From contig NZ_JAHYSS010000006.1 of NCBI RefSeq assembly GCF_019802255.1, forward strand, positions 602,604 to 666,603: a DNA stretch of 64,000 nt, in the 5' to 3' direction. The notes under the pieces are model-generated. The model did not search any database, was not told the DNA's origin, and worked only from the letters and a program-made list of their open reading frames with translations. Every line of letters starts with the position of its first letter. The first letter of the stretch is position 1. Shown piece after piece: positions 17,453-26,789 of the stretch. This DNA is from Pedobacter polysacchareus (lineage in GTDB: Bacteria; Bacteroidota; Bacteroidia; Sphingobacteriales; Sphingobacteriaceae). The position numbers and the translations under genes were made by a program.

Positions 17453-20400
17453 TTACTTTTTACCTGTGATATTTTCTATATCCAATAGATTCTGGTTATA
17501 AGCAAACAGCTCATCCAGGTAATCAGATTTAATTTTAATGGCTAAGGCTAAACTTTGCAAGTATTGCAGGTAAGCAATTTCTCCTCCTTTAAACCCTGCT
17601 TCTGCATTCTTAATGATCAGATCAGCTTGTTTTAACGCGCCTTGTTCATAATAGTCCAGTGTGCTGGCATGTTTCTGACTCTGTTGTAAAAGCTGACTAA
17701 AATTGCCATGCAAAATACTTCGCTGATACTGTAGATTTGCTGATGCAATCTGCTGACTTACTTTAGCCGCATTTACCTTTGCCCTGTTTCCCCCAGGCAA
17801 CAATGGAATACCGATACCTACCTGAAAACCACTAAACCGATCCGAGCCCGTATAGTTCTGTGTCATCCCGTTAAAGTTTTGCAGCCCATTAAAAGACTGG
17901 TTGAAATATCCAACCGAAAAATCAGGCAATCCTTTTGCTTTTTGAACCTGGGTTTCCTGTTGCTTAACCCTCAATTCCTGTTTCAAATAATTCAGGTAAG
18001 GATTACCCGCTAGTATGGCGCTATCCTGATTAACCTTAACAGGCTTTCTCTGAAGTTTATTTTCAAGGGCAATAATCTGCTGGTCGGTATTGAGTAATGT
18101 TTGCAGTTCTTTTTGAGCAATATGAATATCTGCTTCAACTTGTCTACCCGCATTTTTAAGTTCCATTAATTGGGTTTCCGAGGTTACCTTTTCCAATCGG
18201 TTACTTTCTCCTGTACGGTAACGCAGGTCACTCGCCTTTAGCAAATTGGTATATAGGCTATCCTGATAATGTATCAGGGTCTTTTTTTCGTCCAGATATA
18301 CCAGCTTATAGTAAACACTTTTAACCTTATTAATCAATATCAATGCCTGAACATCAAATTGCCCCTGTGCCTTTGTTACATTCTCTGATGCTAACTTGGA
18401 CTGTCCTGAATAAACGGTTGGAAATTCTATTTTTTGGCTGACACTAATGTGGTTGTCCCTTGTATTACTATTGATCTGTCCCTGCTGAAAGATCACATTG
18501 GTGCGTTCAAGCGTAAGGCTGCCTTTTTTTAGTTCCTTTTGATAATCAACTCCAAATGCCGCAGCCTTAACACCATTATTATTTTTCAAGGCTAGATCAA
18601 TCGCTTGTTGAAGGCTCAACTTTTCTACCGGGCCATCTTGGGCAAAAGCACCAGAAGGCATGAACAAAATAGATGACAATGCCAGAACAATAAGTGTGTT
18701 CAAGGCAGTACCTGTTTTTGGTTTGTTAAATTTTTTCTCAAAAAAGATATATAACACAGGGAGTACCAACAGCGTAAGCAATGTAGCGGTAAGCAGACCA
18801 CCGATCACCACTGTAGCCAAAGGACGCTGAATTTCTGCTCCTGATGAATTAGAGATAGCCATAGGAAGAAAGCCCAATGAAGCAACAGCCGCAGTCATGA
18901 GTACCGGACGTAACCTTATTTTAGTTCCTATGAGTACACGTTCGTTAATATCGGTCATTCCTTCTTCTTTTAAGCGGTTAAACTCGGAGATCAATACAAT
19001 TCCATTTAATACCGCAACACCAAAGAGTGCAATAAAACCAACCCCTGCTGAAATACTGAAAGGCATATCCCGGATCAACAGGGCAAAGACACCACCAATA
19101 GCAGAAAGCGGGATAGCGGTAAAAATAAGCAAGGTCTGTTTGATTGAATTGAAAGTAAAATAGAGTAAGCAAAGGATGAGCAACAACGCCACCGGAAGCG
19201 CAAACGCCAATCGTTTGTTGGCTGCCTGAAGGTTTTCAAATTGGCCGCCATAGGTAACATAGTAACCAGCAGGAAACTTTATTTTCTGATCAATCTTAGA
19301 TTGAATTTCTTCTACAATGCTGGCCACATCACGGTCACGGACATTAAAACCAATGGTGATCCTTCTCTTGGTATCGTCCCGTTGAATTTGATTTGGGCCA
19401 TTTTTAAATTCCACTGAAGCGACTTCCTCCAAAGGAATTTGCTGACCTGTTGGTGTAGAAATATATAGTCCTCTAACATTACCAATATCCTGTCTATCTT
19501 GTTTGTCTAAGCGTACAACCATATCAAACCGTTTTTCCCCCTCGTAAACCAAACCTGCGGTTTCACCTGCAAATGCGGTTTTAATGGTTCGGTTGATCTC
19601 TTCGATATTTAATCCATATTGGGCAATTTTATCCCGGTTAAACTTCACCTGTATCTGAGGCAAACCCGTCACTTCTTCTACATAAGTATCATACACCCCC
19701 TGAATAGGCTTGATCAGTTTACCGATCTTTCCTGCCTCAGCGGTCAGTACATCCAGGTCTTCTCCGTAAACCTTCAGCACCACATCCTGTTTTGCACCAG
19801 TGATCAGCTCATTAAAACGCATCTGGATAGGCTGCTGAAAGCCAAAGGTAGCCCCTGGTATTACCGCAAGCGCCTTCTGCATCGTATCGGCCAGTTCCTC
19901 TCTGGTCTTGGCACTTGTCCACTCGCTTTTATCCTTCAGGATCACCATCATATCACCCGCTTCAATGGGCATAGGGTCGGTTGGGATCTCTCCTGATCCG
20001 ATTTTATTCACCACCTGTTTGACTTCAGGAAAGCCAAGAATGATCTTTTGCGCCTTTCTGGATACCTCGATCATCTGGTCAATAGAACTTCCGGTCAGGA
20101 CCCTTGTTTCCACCGCAAAATCTCCTTCATCCAATTGAGGGATAAACTCACCGCCCAAACGATTAAAAGTTATTACGCTGATCACAAAAAGAACAATTGC
20201 CGTGATGACCACAACTGCCTTGTGCTGAATAGCCTTTTTGATTAGCGGACTGTATAATCTCTGGAAGTAATCCATCATCTTATCTGAAAAATTACGCTTA
20301 TGGGTAGTGTTCTTGCTTAAACCTAAAGCAGCCATCATCGGCACATAGGTAAGTGACAGAATAAATGCACCTAGAATTGCAAACATCACCGTTTCCGCCA

Positions 20401-21838
20401 TAGGCCTGAACATCTTACCCTCAATACCCACCAATACCAATAAAGGCAGGTATACAATTAGGATTATGATTTCCCCAAATGCAGCACTTGTTCTGATCTT
20501 AGAGGAAGCCTGATAAACCTCTTCATCCATTTGCTGCTGATTGAGCCGGGCAATTCCTTTTGCGGCAAAGCTTCCTATGGCAATACGGTGAACGATACTT
20601 TCCACTATAATTACTGCCCCATCCACAATAAGTCCAAAATCTATCGCCCCCAAGCTCATTAAATTGCCCGAAACCCCGAACAGGTTCATCATACAGATGG
20701 CAAACAGCATAGATAATGGAATTACAGAAGCCACTACCAAGCCAGCACGTAGGTTCCCCAAAAACAGGATTAAAATGAAGATCACAATCAATGCTCCTTC
20801 AATCAGGTTTTTGGATACCGTACCAATCGCATTATCAACCAACTTTTTACGGTCTAAAAAAGGCTCAATGGTTACCCCTTCAGGTAAGGTCTTTTTGATC
20901 TGCTCAATTCTTTCCTTAACGTTATTGATCACTTCAGAAGAGTTGGCACCTTTCAGCATCATCACAATACCTGTAACTGTTTCACCTTCTCCATTTCGTG
21001 TTGCAGCACCATAACGCACACTGTTTCCAAACTGAACAGTAGCCACATCCCGGATTAGTACTGGGATTCTGTTGTTGATTTTGATCACGATCTTTCCAAT
21101 ATCGTCCAAACCACCCACTAAGCCTTCACTCCTGATAAAGTAGGCATTTGGTGATTTATTAATGTAAGCACCTCCAGTATTTTGATTATTGGTTTCCAGC
21201 GCTTTAAATATGTCGGCAATACTCACATTTACACTACGCAAGCGATCAGGATTTACAGCAATTTCATACTGTTTGACATAACCACCAAAGCCGCTGACCT
21301 CGGCAACTCCCGGAGTACCCAATAACTGGCGTTTAACGATCCAGTCCTGAATAGTACGTAATTCAGTGGCATCGTATTTCTTTTCATAACCTTTTTTAGG
21401 GTGGATTACATACTGGTATATTTCACCCAGACCTGTGGTAAGAGGGGCCATTTCAGGTTTACCCACACCTTCAGGAATTTGTTTGGCGGCATCATTTAAA
21501 CGTTCTCCAATCTGCTGACGTGCCCAATAGATATCTACATCTTCTTTGAAAACAACAGTAACGATGGACAGGCCAAAACGGGAAAATGAACGGATTTGAC
21601 TAATGCCAGGAATGCTGGCCATTGTTTGCTCTACCGGAAAAGTAATTAACCTTTCGGCTTCCTGGGCGGCCAGACTTGGGGTGACAGTGATGACCATAAC
21701 CTGATTATCTGTAATATCAGGTACGGCATCAATAGGTAATCGGGTAATGGAATAAGTACCCCATGCAATCAATGCAAGGGTAAATAAACCAATAACAAGC
21801 TTATTCTTAATAGAAAACTCTATGATCTTATTGAGCAT
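17453..21838 (-). CDS. czcA: Heavy-metal RND pump (CzcA type) fused to a TolC-type outer-membrane protein
   Basis: A 1461-residue fusion. Residues 1 to about 1040 are a complete HME-type RND pump (start IEFSIKNKLVIGLF, about twelve membrane helices, two porter regions). The helix-4 motif DFGLIVDGAVIIVES matches the divalent-cation CzcA group, not the Cu/Ag CusA group. From about 1065 the sequence is a TolC/CzcC-type channel with two repeats of the outer-membrane factor fold (starts LSLQQAIDLALKNN). The joint (about 1039-1066) contains a hydrophobic stretch ending GAFAQ, which looks like a signal peptide with a cleavage site. A paralogue is at 27472-31845. Substrate probably Zn/Co/Cd (from motif). 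Confidence 0.92.
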   Translation of the reverse strand: MLNKIIEFSIKNKLVIGLFTLALIAWGTYSITRLPIDAVPDITDNQVMVITVTPSLAAQEAERLITFPVEQTMASIPGISQIRSFSRFGLSIVTVVFKEDVDIYWARQQIGERLNDAAKQIPEGVGKPEMAPLTTGLGEIYQYVIHPKKGYEKKYDATELRTIQDWIVKRQLLGTPGVAEVSGFGGYVKQYEIAVNPDRLRSVNVSIADIFKALETNNQNTGGAYINKSPNAYFIRSEGLVGGLDDIGKIVIKINNRIPVLIRDVATVQFGNSVRYGAATRNGEGETVTGIVMMLKGANSSEVINNVKERIEQIKKTLPEGVTIEPFLDRKKLVDNAIGTVSKNLIEGALIVIFILILFLGNLRAGLVVASVIPLSMLFAICMMNLFGVSGNLMSLGAIDFGLIVDGAVIIVESIVHRIAIGSFAAKGIARLNQQQMDEEVYQASSKIRTSAAFGEIIILIVYLPLLVLVGIEGKMFRPMAETVMFAILGAFILSLTYVPMMAALGLSKNTTHKRNFSDKMMDYFQRLYSPLIKKAIQHKAVVVITAIVLFVISVITFNRLGGEFIPQLDEGDFAVETRVLTGSSIDQMIEVSRKAQKIILGFPEVKQVVNKIGSGEIPTDPMPIEAGDMMVILKDKSEWTSAKTREELADTMQKALAVIPGATFGFQQPIQMRFNELITGAKQDVVLKVYGEDLDVLTAEAGKIGKLIKPIQGVYDTYVEEVTGLPQIQVKFNRDKIAQYGLNIEEINRTIKTAFAGETAGLVYEGEKRFDMVVRLDKQDRQDIGNVRGLYISTPTGQQIPLEEVASVEFKNGPNQIQRDDTKRRITIGFNVRDRDVASIVEEIQSKIDQKIKFPAGYYVTYGGQFENLQAANKRLAFALPVALLLILCLLYFTFNSIKQTLLIFTAIPLSAIGGVFALLIRDMPFSISAGVGFIALFGVAVLNGIVLISEFNRLKEEGMTDINERVLIGTKIRLRPVLMTAAVASLGFLPMAISNSSGAEIQRPLATVVIGGLLTATLLTLLVLPVLYIFFEKKFNKPKTGTALNTLIVLALSSILFMPSGAFAQDGPVEKLSLQQAIDLALKNNNGVKAAAFGVDYQKELKKGSLTLERTNVIFQQGQINSNTRDNHISVSQKIEFPTVYSGQSKLASENVTKAQGQFDVQALILINKVKSVYYKLVYLDEKKTLIHYQDSLYTNLLKASDLRYRTGESNRLEKVTSETQLMELKNAGRQVEADIHIAQKELQTLLNTDQQIIALENKLQRKPVKVNQDSAILAGNPYLNYLKQELRVKQQETQVQKAKGLPDFSVGYFNQSFNGLQNFNGMTQNYTGSDRFSGFQVGIGIPLLPGGNRAKVNAAKVSQQIASANLQYQRSILHGNFSQLLQQSQKHASTLDYYEQGALKQADLIIKNAEAGFKGGEIAYLQYLQSLALAIKIKSDYLDELFAYNQNLLDIENITGKK

Positions 21839-21923
21839 TTTGAAAGTTTATTGTAAAAAATCAGAAAAAGAGATTGCATAGGCAATCCTGTTCATTTACT
21901 TCAACAGCAAATAATTCCGGTAA

Positions 21924-22295
21924 TTAACAATAAACAGGGGGGCCTCTTAGTAAGGCGGCATCTATATGAAATAGCGCCGGGGGATGCTCAGGTGGTGGTG
22001 TACAATACTGTTGAACAATTACAATGGGTTCCTGTGTAAAATTATATAGCACCAAAACCAAATTTACAGGTACACTGACATCTAAGTGCTGAAAATCTAG
22101 TTTCTGAACAAAGTCACCATCAAGTTTTACATTATCAAAAGGGGTCGCTGAGCGGTCTTCATGATGATCCTGATGATCGTGGTGATCTCCGGCATACTCA
22201 ATTGCTTCTTCATCATGGTGGTGCGAAATGAGGTTATGAGCCAATAAAAGGCTGAACGCAAAGCCAATAAAAACACGGGCAATCCATAATCTCAT
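21924..22295 (-). CDS. His-rich small exported protein
   Basis: A 123-residue protein with an N-terminal hydrophobic signal or anchor (about 3-22), a His/Asp-rich metal-binding-like stretch (about 25-48, many HH and HxxH), a middle beta-like region, and a Pro-rich C-terminus containing CTPPPEHPPA and ending in Cys. No family recognised. It lies directly upstream of the RND-TolC fusion, in the same place as other small metal-binding proteins of such operons, and probably buffers metal in the periplasm (inference). Confidence 0.6.
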   Translation of the reverse strand: MRLWIARVFIGFAFSLLLAHNLISHHHDEEAIEYAGDHHDHQDHHEDRSATPFDNVKLDGDFVQKLDFQHLDVSVPVNLVLVLYNFTQEPIVIVQQYCTPPPEHPPALFHIDAALLRGPPVYC

Positions 22296-22370
22296 GTTGC
22301 AAATATATACTTAACTGTTAGAAATCCTGTGCAATTGTATAAATTGCTATCGAAATAGAAATAATTTAAC

Positions 22371-22613
22371 TCAGACATTGCAGGTGAGGCCTGAAAAAAA
22401 TGCTATAAAAGCCGTCACTGGAAGCACTCCAAAACAAACACCACAAGCAAAAAAAGGTCATGGGCAATTTTCTTGATTCTTTTGACCTTCTAGTTCTTTA
22501 TTATTATTTCGTTCAAAGCAGATCTCATCAGTACAACAATTATCCTCTAGGTTGCAGGGAACACCAGTTAAAAAGAGTACATAAAATGAAAAAAGGCAAA
22601 CGAACCATTTCAT
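22371..22613 (-). pseudogene. DUF6660-like small Cys-rich protein interrupted by TGA
   Basis: From ATG 22613 the frame reads MKWFVCLFSFYVLFLTGVPC, a hydrophobic leader, then a Cys-rich acidic part and ENCP, followed by TGA at 22458-22460. The same frame continues for 28 codons (PFFACGVCFGVLP..) to a second stop at 22371. Its counterpart at 27061-27378 has DSCSPFCSCSCC at the same place and continues uninterrupted, so the TGA looks like a mutation. A TATATTTG promoter-like box lies only five bases upstream (22619-22626). It heads the minus-strand efflux operon, mirroring the intact copy before the second RND gene. Confidence 0.6.
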
Positions 22614-22690
22614 GGTTTCAAATATATCAAAATTTTAATTCCATTGTATGTTTTTTTGCTTCAAACGAATTGCCCAACTGAGGTCTTTAA

Positions 22691-23356
22691 TCATATATGC
22701 TTTAAGTTCTGCACCAATAGTTTTTCACAAGCAATTTCACTTAGAATTTCTGCTGTTCTTTCGTCGTAGCTAAGCTCCCTTGTTCCATCAAATGCTTCTA
22801 TTAATTGAACAGTAAGTATGGTTCCTAGTTTTAAATTTTTACTGTTTAAAAACTTCAAAAAAACATCAGAAGAGTGAATAACACCAGATAATTGAATAGT
22901 TTCTCCAACTTTGCACTCACTTAATTTTCTTTGATCAGGAAAATCTATTTTTCCATTTTTATCAGGTATAGGCGCACCATGAGGATCAAATTTTGGGAAA
23001 TCGAGGGCTTCATCCATTTTATCAAATAAGGCATTTGACTTTACATGCTCAACCTGTTCTGCTATCTCATGCACTTCATCCCAGCCAAACCCCATTTTTT
23101 CCACTAGATACATTTCAGTAAGACGGTGTTTTCGGATAATTGATGCAGCTTCTTTCTTTCCTGTCACCGTAAGGATTACTGGCTTATAGGTTATATACCG
23201 AACTAAATTTTTATCTGCTAGACCCTTCATCATGCTAGTCACAGTTGGCATCTTTATTCCTAAAAACTTACTCAATTCATTCACACCAGTCTCTCCGTTT
23301 TCATTAGCCAAAATGAAAAGCGCTTTTAGATAGTTTTCTTCTGTTTGGGAAATCAT
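22691..23356 (-). CDS. DtxR/MntR-family metal-dependent repressor
   Basis: A 221-residue regulator. Residues 1-65 form a winged helix (SQTEENYLKALFILANENG; recognition helix near KMPTVTSMMKGLADKNLV). Residues 65-130 form the dimer and metal-binding domain with His/Glu ligands (RKHRLTEMYLVEKMG, and EQVEHVKSNALFDKMDE). The C-terminus is an FeoA/SH3-like domain. Family knowledge: Mn(II) or Fe(II) binding activates DNA binding. It is transcribed divergently from the di-haem oxidoreductase operon, and a palindrome lies in the shared 121-base gap, so it probably controls both itself and that operon. Confidence 0.88.
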   Translation of the reverse strand: MISQTEENYLKALFILANENGETGVNELSKFLGIKMPTVTSMMKGLADKNLVRYITYKPVILTVTGKKEAASIIRKHRLTEMYLVEKMGFGWDEVHEIAEQVEHVKSNALFDKMDEALDFPKFDPHGAPIPDKNGKIDFPDQRKLSECKVGETIQLSGVIHSSDVFLKFLNSKNLKLGTILTVQLIEAFDGTRELSYDERTAEILSEIACEKLLVQNLKHI

Positions 23357-23423
23357 AGAACAAAGTTAAACATAAAACCTTTCCGAATCATCTAATAAAA
23401 AATCGAATAGTCGAATTAATTTT

Positions 23424-23451
23424 GTTAGTGATATCTAACTTTATATATTTG
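23424..23451 (+). promoter_or_regulatory. Promoter with embedded palindrome, probable DtxR/MntR operator
   Basis: TTTG (23421-23424) and TATATTTG (23444-23451) are 19 bases apart and match the Bacteroidetes promoter consensus exactly. Between them GTTAG and CTAAC (23424-23439, six-base spacer TGATAT) form an inverted repeat where a bound repressor would cover the promoter. The site lies 26 bases before the ATG of the oxidoreductase gene. Confidence 0.55.
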
Positions 23452-23477
23452 CATATTGAAATATTAAAATTAGACCA

Positions 23478-24677
23478 ATGAAAAAATCTTTACTTGTTAC
23501 ATGTATTTTAGTTGGACTTGTCACAATTATACAATCCTGTTCTAAGCTGGAACCAGCTTCGCCTAAAGACGAGAACTTATTAGATGGGCCGGTTGAAGGG
23601 TTAAGTTATGAGGAAAGCCGAAGGTTTCTATCAGGAGATGTAGCATTTAATGACGAAATCTTTACTCCTGAAAAAGGCTTAGGGCCAGTTTTTGTAGCTA
23701 CAAGTTGTGGAAGTTGCCATGCAGGGGATGGCAAGGGACATCCATTTACCACACTTACCCGTTTCGGACAAATTGACGAAACAGGTAACAAGTTTCTAAA
23801 TCAGGGTGGCCCTCAATTACAGAATAGAGCTATACCTGGATATATGCCAGAACAAATACCCTTAGGAGCTACCTTTTCTAAATTCACACCTCCTGCTAAT
23901 ACTGGATTAGGTCTTTTAGAACTTGTTTCTGATGCAGACATTCTGGCAATGGCAGATCCAGACGACAATGACAACGATGGGATTTCCGGAGTTCCAAACT
24001 ATGGTAACCTGCCGCAGTATATAATTCCCTTTGCTAATGCAATTCAAAAAGATGGAAAATATATCCATCGATTTGGTAAAAAGGCTGCTGCTTATAGTCT
24101 GTTACATCAAACTGTAAATGCATATAACCAAGATATAGGAATTACTTCAAGTTACGATCCGGTAGATGTTTATACTCATCTTACCATTGATCCAGAGATT
24201 TCGACCCAAACCGTAAATGATGTTGTGTTTTATTTGCAAACGCTTAAAGCCCCCATTCAACGTCAGCAAAATGACTCTGAAGTTAAAAATGGTCGGGTAA
24301 TATTTGACAGGATAAATTGTTCAGGTTGTCATAAACCCACTTTAAAAACAGGCATATCCACTACAAAGGCACTGTCTAACAAAACTTTCCATCCTTATAC
24401 TGATCTATTATTGCATGACATGGGAGCAGGACTTGATGATGCTTATACAGAAGGGACTGCAAAAACTTTTGAGTGGAGAACACCACCACTTTGGGGCTTA
24501 GGTCTTTCACCAAACTCTCAAGGCGGACAATATCACCTATTACATGACGGGAGAGCAAAAAGTATTGAAGAGGCTATAACCTTACATGGTGGCGAGGCTG
24601 CTAATGCAAGAAATGAATATATCCAGCTTTCAGCGGCTGATAAAAATGCACTCATCAAATTTTTAAAGTCACTGTAG
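23478..24677 (+). CDS. Di-haem oxidoreductase (DHOR/DUF1111) lipoprotein
   Basis: A 399-residue periplasmic lipoprotein (lipobox IIQSC, Cys21) with two c-type haem motifs: SCGSCH (Cys77, Cys80, His81) and NCSGCH (about residues 280-285). The C-terminal GGQYHLLHDGRAKSIEEAI is typical of the DUF1111/di-haem oxidoreductase family, distantly related to MauG and bacterial cytochrome c peroxidases. The substrate is unknown. First gene of a three-gene operon with a Rieske protein (2 bases downstream) and a porin, presumably under the divergent DtxR/MntR regulator. Confidence 0.85.
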   Translation: MKKSLLVTCILVGLVTIIQSCSKLEPASPKDENLLDGPVEGLSYEESRRFLSGDVAFNDEIFTPEKGLGPVFVATSCGSCHAGDGKGHPFTTLTRFGQIDETGNKFLNQGGPQLQNRAIPGYMPEQIPLGATFSKFTPPANTGLGLLELVSDADILAMADPDDNDNDGISGVPNYGNLPQYIIPFANAIQKDGKYIHRFGKKAAAYSLLHQTVNAYNQDIGITSSYDPVDVYTHLTIDPEISTQTVNDVVFYLQTLKAPIQRQQNDSEVKNGRVIFDRINCSGCHKPTLKTGISTTKALSNKTFHPYTDLLLHDMGAGLDDAYTEGTAKTFEWRTPPLWGLGLSPNSQGGQYHLLHDGRAKSIEEAITLHGGEAANARNEYIQLSAADKNALIKFLKSL

Positions 24678-24679
24678 CC

Positions 24680-25123
24680 ATGAAAAGAAAAGATTTTATA
24701 AAAAACTGTGGTTATGCTTGTTTAGCAGGGCTGGGAATTCCAACCCTGCTAGAAAGTTGTAGTTCTTTACAGATTTTATCAGGAGAAATTGCTGATGATA
24801 ATTTGGTTGTCCCTATATCAGATTTTATAATCAAGTCTAATAAAAAACAATTTAAGAAATATATCATTGTGACCAATGATCTGCTAAAATTTCCTATATG
24901 CATATACCGCTTTAATGAAAACACGTATTCCGCTTTATGGATGGAATGCACTCACTTAGGAGCAGAATTACAAGTATTTGGAGACAAACTGCAATGTCCC
25001 GCCCACGGTAGTGAATTTAACAACAAAGGAATAATGCAAAATGGCCCGGCTGATACCAACCTGCGAACATTTGCAATCGTTATCGAAACGAATCAACTAA
25101 AAATCTCCCTTAAAGCGATATGA
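24680..25123 (+). CDS. Rieske [2Fe-2S] protein, exported
   Basis: A 147-residue protein with an N-terminal KRKDFIKNCGYACLAGLGI segment resembling a Tat or lipoprotein signal (Cys27 a possible lipid site) and a Rieske domain with ligands CTH (Cys90, His92) and CPAH (Cys106, His109) in CTHLG and CPAHGSEF. It should carry one electron in the periplasm. No cytochrome b accompanies it, so it is not a bc1 subunit here; pairing with the di-haem oxidoreductase next door is more likely (inference). It overlaps the porin gene start by four bases. Confidence 0.9.
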   Translation: MKRKDFIKNCGYACLAGLGIPTLLESCSSLQILSGEIADDNLVVPISDFIIKSNKKQFKKYIIVTNDLLKFPICIYRFNENTYSALWMECTHLGAELQVFGDKLQCPAHGSEFNNKGIMQNGPADTNLRTFAIVIETNQLKISLKAI

Positions 25124-26349
25124 AAAAAGTAATTACTACACTCACAATTATATTAATTGGATACTACATAGCAGAAGCTCAAATTGACCCGAAACTTCTT
25201 AAAAGATCAACATTAGACACAGCTAAACAATCCTTAAATATGGATGCCGTTTACGAACGACCATTCATCACTGTGGGGAAATTACCAGTTTCTTTAGGGG
25301 GGTATATGGAAGCAAACTGGCAACATTCAGGTACAGATGGTGTTTCCGAGGGACATCAATTTCAGTTTAGAAGAATGACGCTATTTGTTGCTTCCACTAT
25401 TAGCAAACGCATTAAATTTTTATCTGAAATTGAATTTGAACCAGCCGAAAAGGAAATTGCAATAGAATTTGCCGCCCTCGATCTTGAGCTTCATCCCCTA
25501 TTGAATTTAAGAGGTGGAATGATTATGAACCCAATAGGTGCCTTCAATCAAAACCATGATGGGCCAAAATGGGAATTTACGGATCGTCCGATTGCGATGA
25601 CACAAATGTTACCTGCAACATGGAGTAACGCCGGATTTGGCATTTATGGAAAACACTATAATACAAATTGGATGTTTGGTTATGAAATTTATGCATCCAG
25701 TGGGTTTGATAATTCGATTATTGCCAACAAAGAGAATAAGACCTTTTTACCAGCTGCAAAAGAGAATACTGAAAGGTTTGAAGAAATGGCCAGCGGTCAA
25801 CCGCTATTGACAGGAAAAATTGCAGTCCGACATAATAAAATAGGAGAAATCGGATTATCCTATATGGGCGGGATATATAACAAATGGCTAGATGACGGGA
25901 TTGTAATAGACGACAAAAGAAGGTTAAATATATTTGCTATTGATTTTAACACCACTTTGCCTAACCTTAACACTTTTATTACCGCAGAATGGGCATGGAT
26001 CAATATAGATGTTCCCACAACATATTCGCAACAATTTGGTAATAAACAACAAGGAGGATATGCCGACATTGTACAGCCAATATTAAAAAGAGAAATTCTG
26101 GGTTGGCAAAATGCCACCATCAATCTTGCCTGCCGCTTTGAATATGTTGATTGGAATGTTGGAAAATTCAAAGAAACAGACGAAAATATTGGTGATGAAT
26201 TATGGAGCATAATGCCTGGGATTAGCTTTAGACCAAGACCACAAACCGTTCTAAGGGCTAATTACAGAATTCAAAGTCAAAAGGATTTGTTAGGCAACCC
26301 ACCAACCAAAACTGCCGCAATACAATTTGGAGTATCAACTTATTTTTAA
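25120..26349 (+). CDS. Outer-membrane porin-like beta-barrel protein
   Basis: A 409-residue protein with a signal peptide (to about residue 20, ending AEAQ) and an amphipathic beta-strand pattern throughout, ending TAAIQFGVSTYF with the C-terminal aromatic residue typical of outer-membrane proteins. Segments such as GGYMEANWQHSG and FQFRRMTLFVASTISKRIKF resemble phosphate-selective porin O/P-like families. It is coupled to the Rieske gene (ATGA overlap), so it may provide the outer-membrane route for the substrate of this redox module (inference). Confidence 0.78.
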   Translation: MKKVITTLTIILIGYYIAEAQIDPKLLKRSTLDTAKQSLNMDAVYERPFITVGKLPVSLGGYMEANWQHSGTDGVSEGHQFQFRRMTLFVASTISKRIKFLSEIEFEPAEKEIAIEFAALDLELHPLLNLRGGMIMNPIGAFNQNHDGPKWEFTDRPIAMTQMLPATWSNAGFGIYGKHYNTNWMFGYEIYASSGFDNSIIANKENKTFLPAAKENTERFEEMASGQPLLTGKIAVRHNKIGEIGLSYMGGIYNKWLDDGIVIDDKRRLNIFAIDFNTTLPNLNTFITAEWAWINIDVPTTYSQQFGNKQQGGYADIVQPILKREILGWQNATINLACRFEYVDWNVGKFKETDENIGDELWSIMPGISFRPRPQTVLRANYRIQSQKDLLGNPPTKTAAIQFGVSTYF

Positions 26350-26573
26350 TTGGAACTTTGAAAATGAAATAGCCAAAATCAATTTACATTATTTAACAGG
26401 GCGAAGTACGCATACGCGCCAAAAACCATACTTGAATCGAAATGGTATAGAAGAATAAAAAAATAATGTCTAAGAAAGTAATTGACATTTTTAAATTCTT
26501 CTTTTTGTCCCCACGATTTGACTTCGCCGCCATGTTGTTTTTTCCTACGAGTTTGTTACACCTCTACAGAATT

Positions 26574-26789
26574 TCAGCAACACGATTTGTTTTCTTGTAT
26601 TGGGGGACATGGAACTGTCCCATAGCTACAGAACACACAGCAGTCTCCATCTTGAGGTTTTAATCTTGTCTTGCATTTTTCGCATTCATAGAAGTACTGG
26701 CAAGAATCTGTCGGCATTATCTCCATTTTTTGATGTTGGCAAACAGGGCAAGTTATGGTAGATTCTAGTATTATTGCTTTAGTTGTCAT
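26574..26789 (-). CDS. GDCCVxC-domain small Cys-rich protein
   Basis: A 71-residue protein with zinc-ribbon-like pairs CPVC and CEKC, then the signature GDCCVFCSYGTVPCPP and a C-terminal CC. This matches the GDCCVxC domain family, small (sometimes seleno-) proteins of unknown function often found by mercury and other metal-resistance genes; here both signature positions are Cys. Its ATG overlaps the end of an HMA-domain remnant. The 224 bases between it and the porin gene hold no supportable gene. Confidence 0.75.
   Translation of the reverse strand: MTTKAIILESTITCPVCQHQKMEIMPTDSCQYFYECEKCKTRLKPQDGDCCVFCSYGTVPCPPIQENKSCC

Noticed and set aside
17453..21838. Copper/silver specificity (CusA) for the RND pumps
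   Set aside because: The helix-4 motif DFGxxxDGA is that of the divalent-cation CzcA group; copper is handled by the separate module at 5569-13200. This is a motif-based judgement only.
22458..22460. TGA in the DUF6660-like gene as a selenocysteine codon
   Set aside because: The intact paralogue has no Cys at the aligned place, and I see no selenocysteine insertion hairpin directly after it; mutation is simpler.
26466..26663. Plus-strand frame of 65 codons overlapping the GDCCVxC gene
   Set aside because: Overlaps a recognised small protein on the other strand and has no motif or convincing start context.
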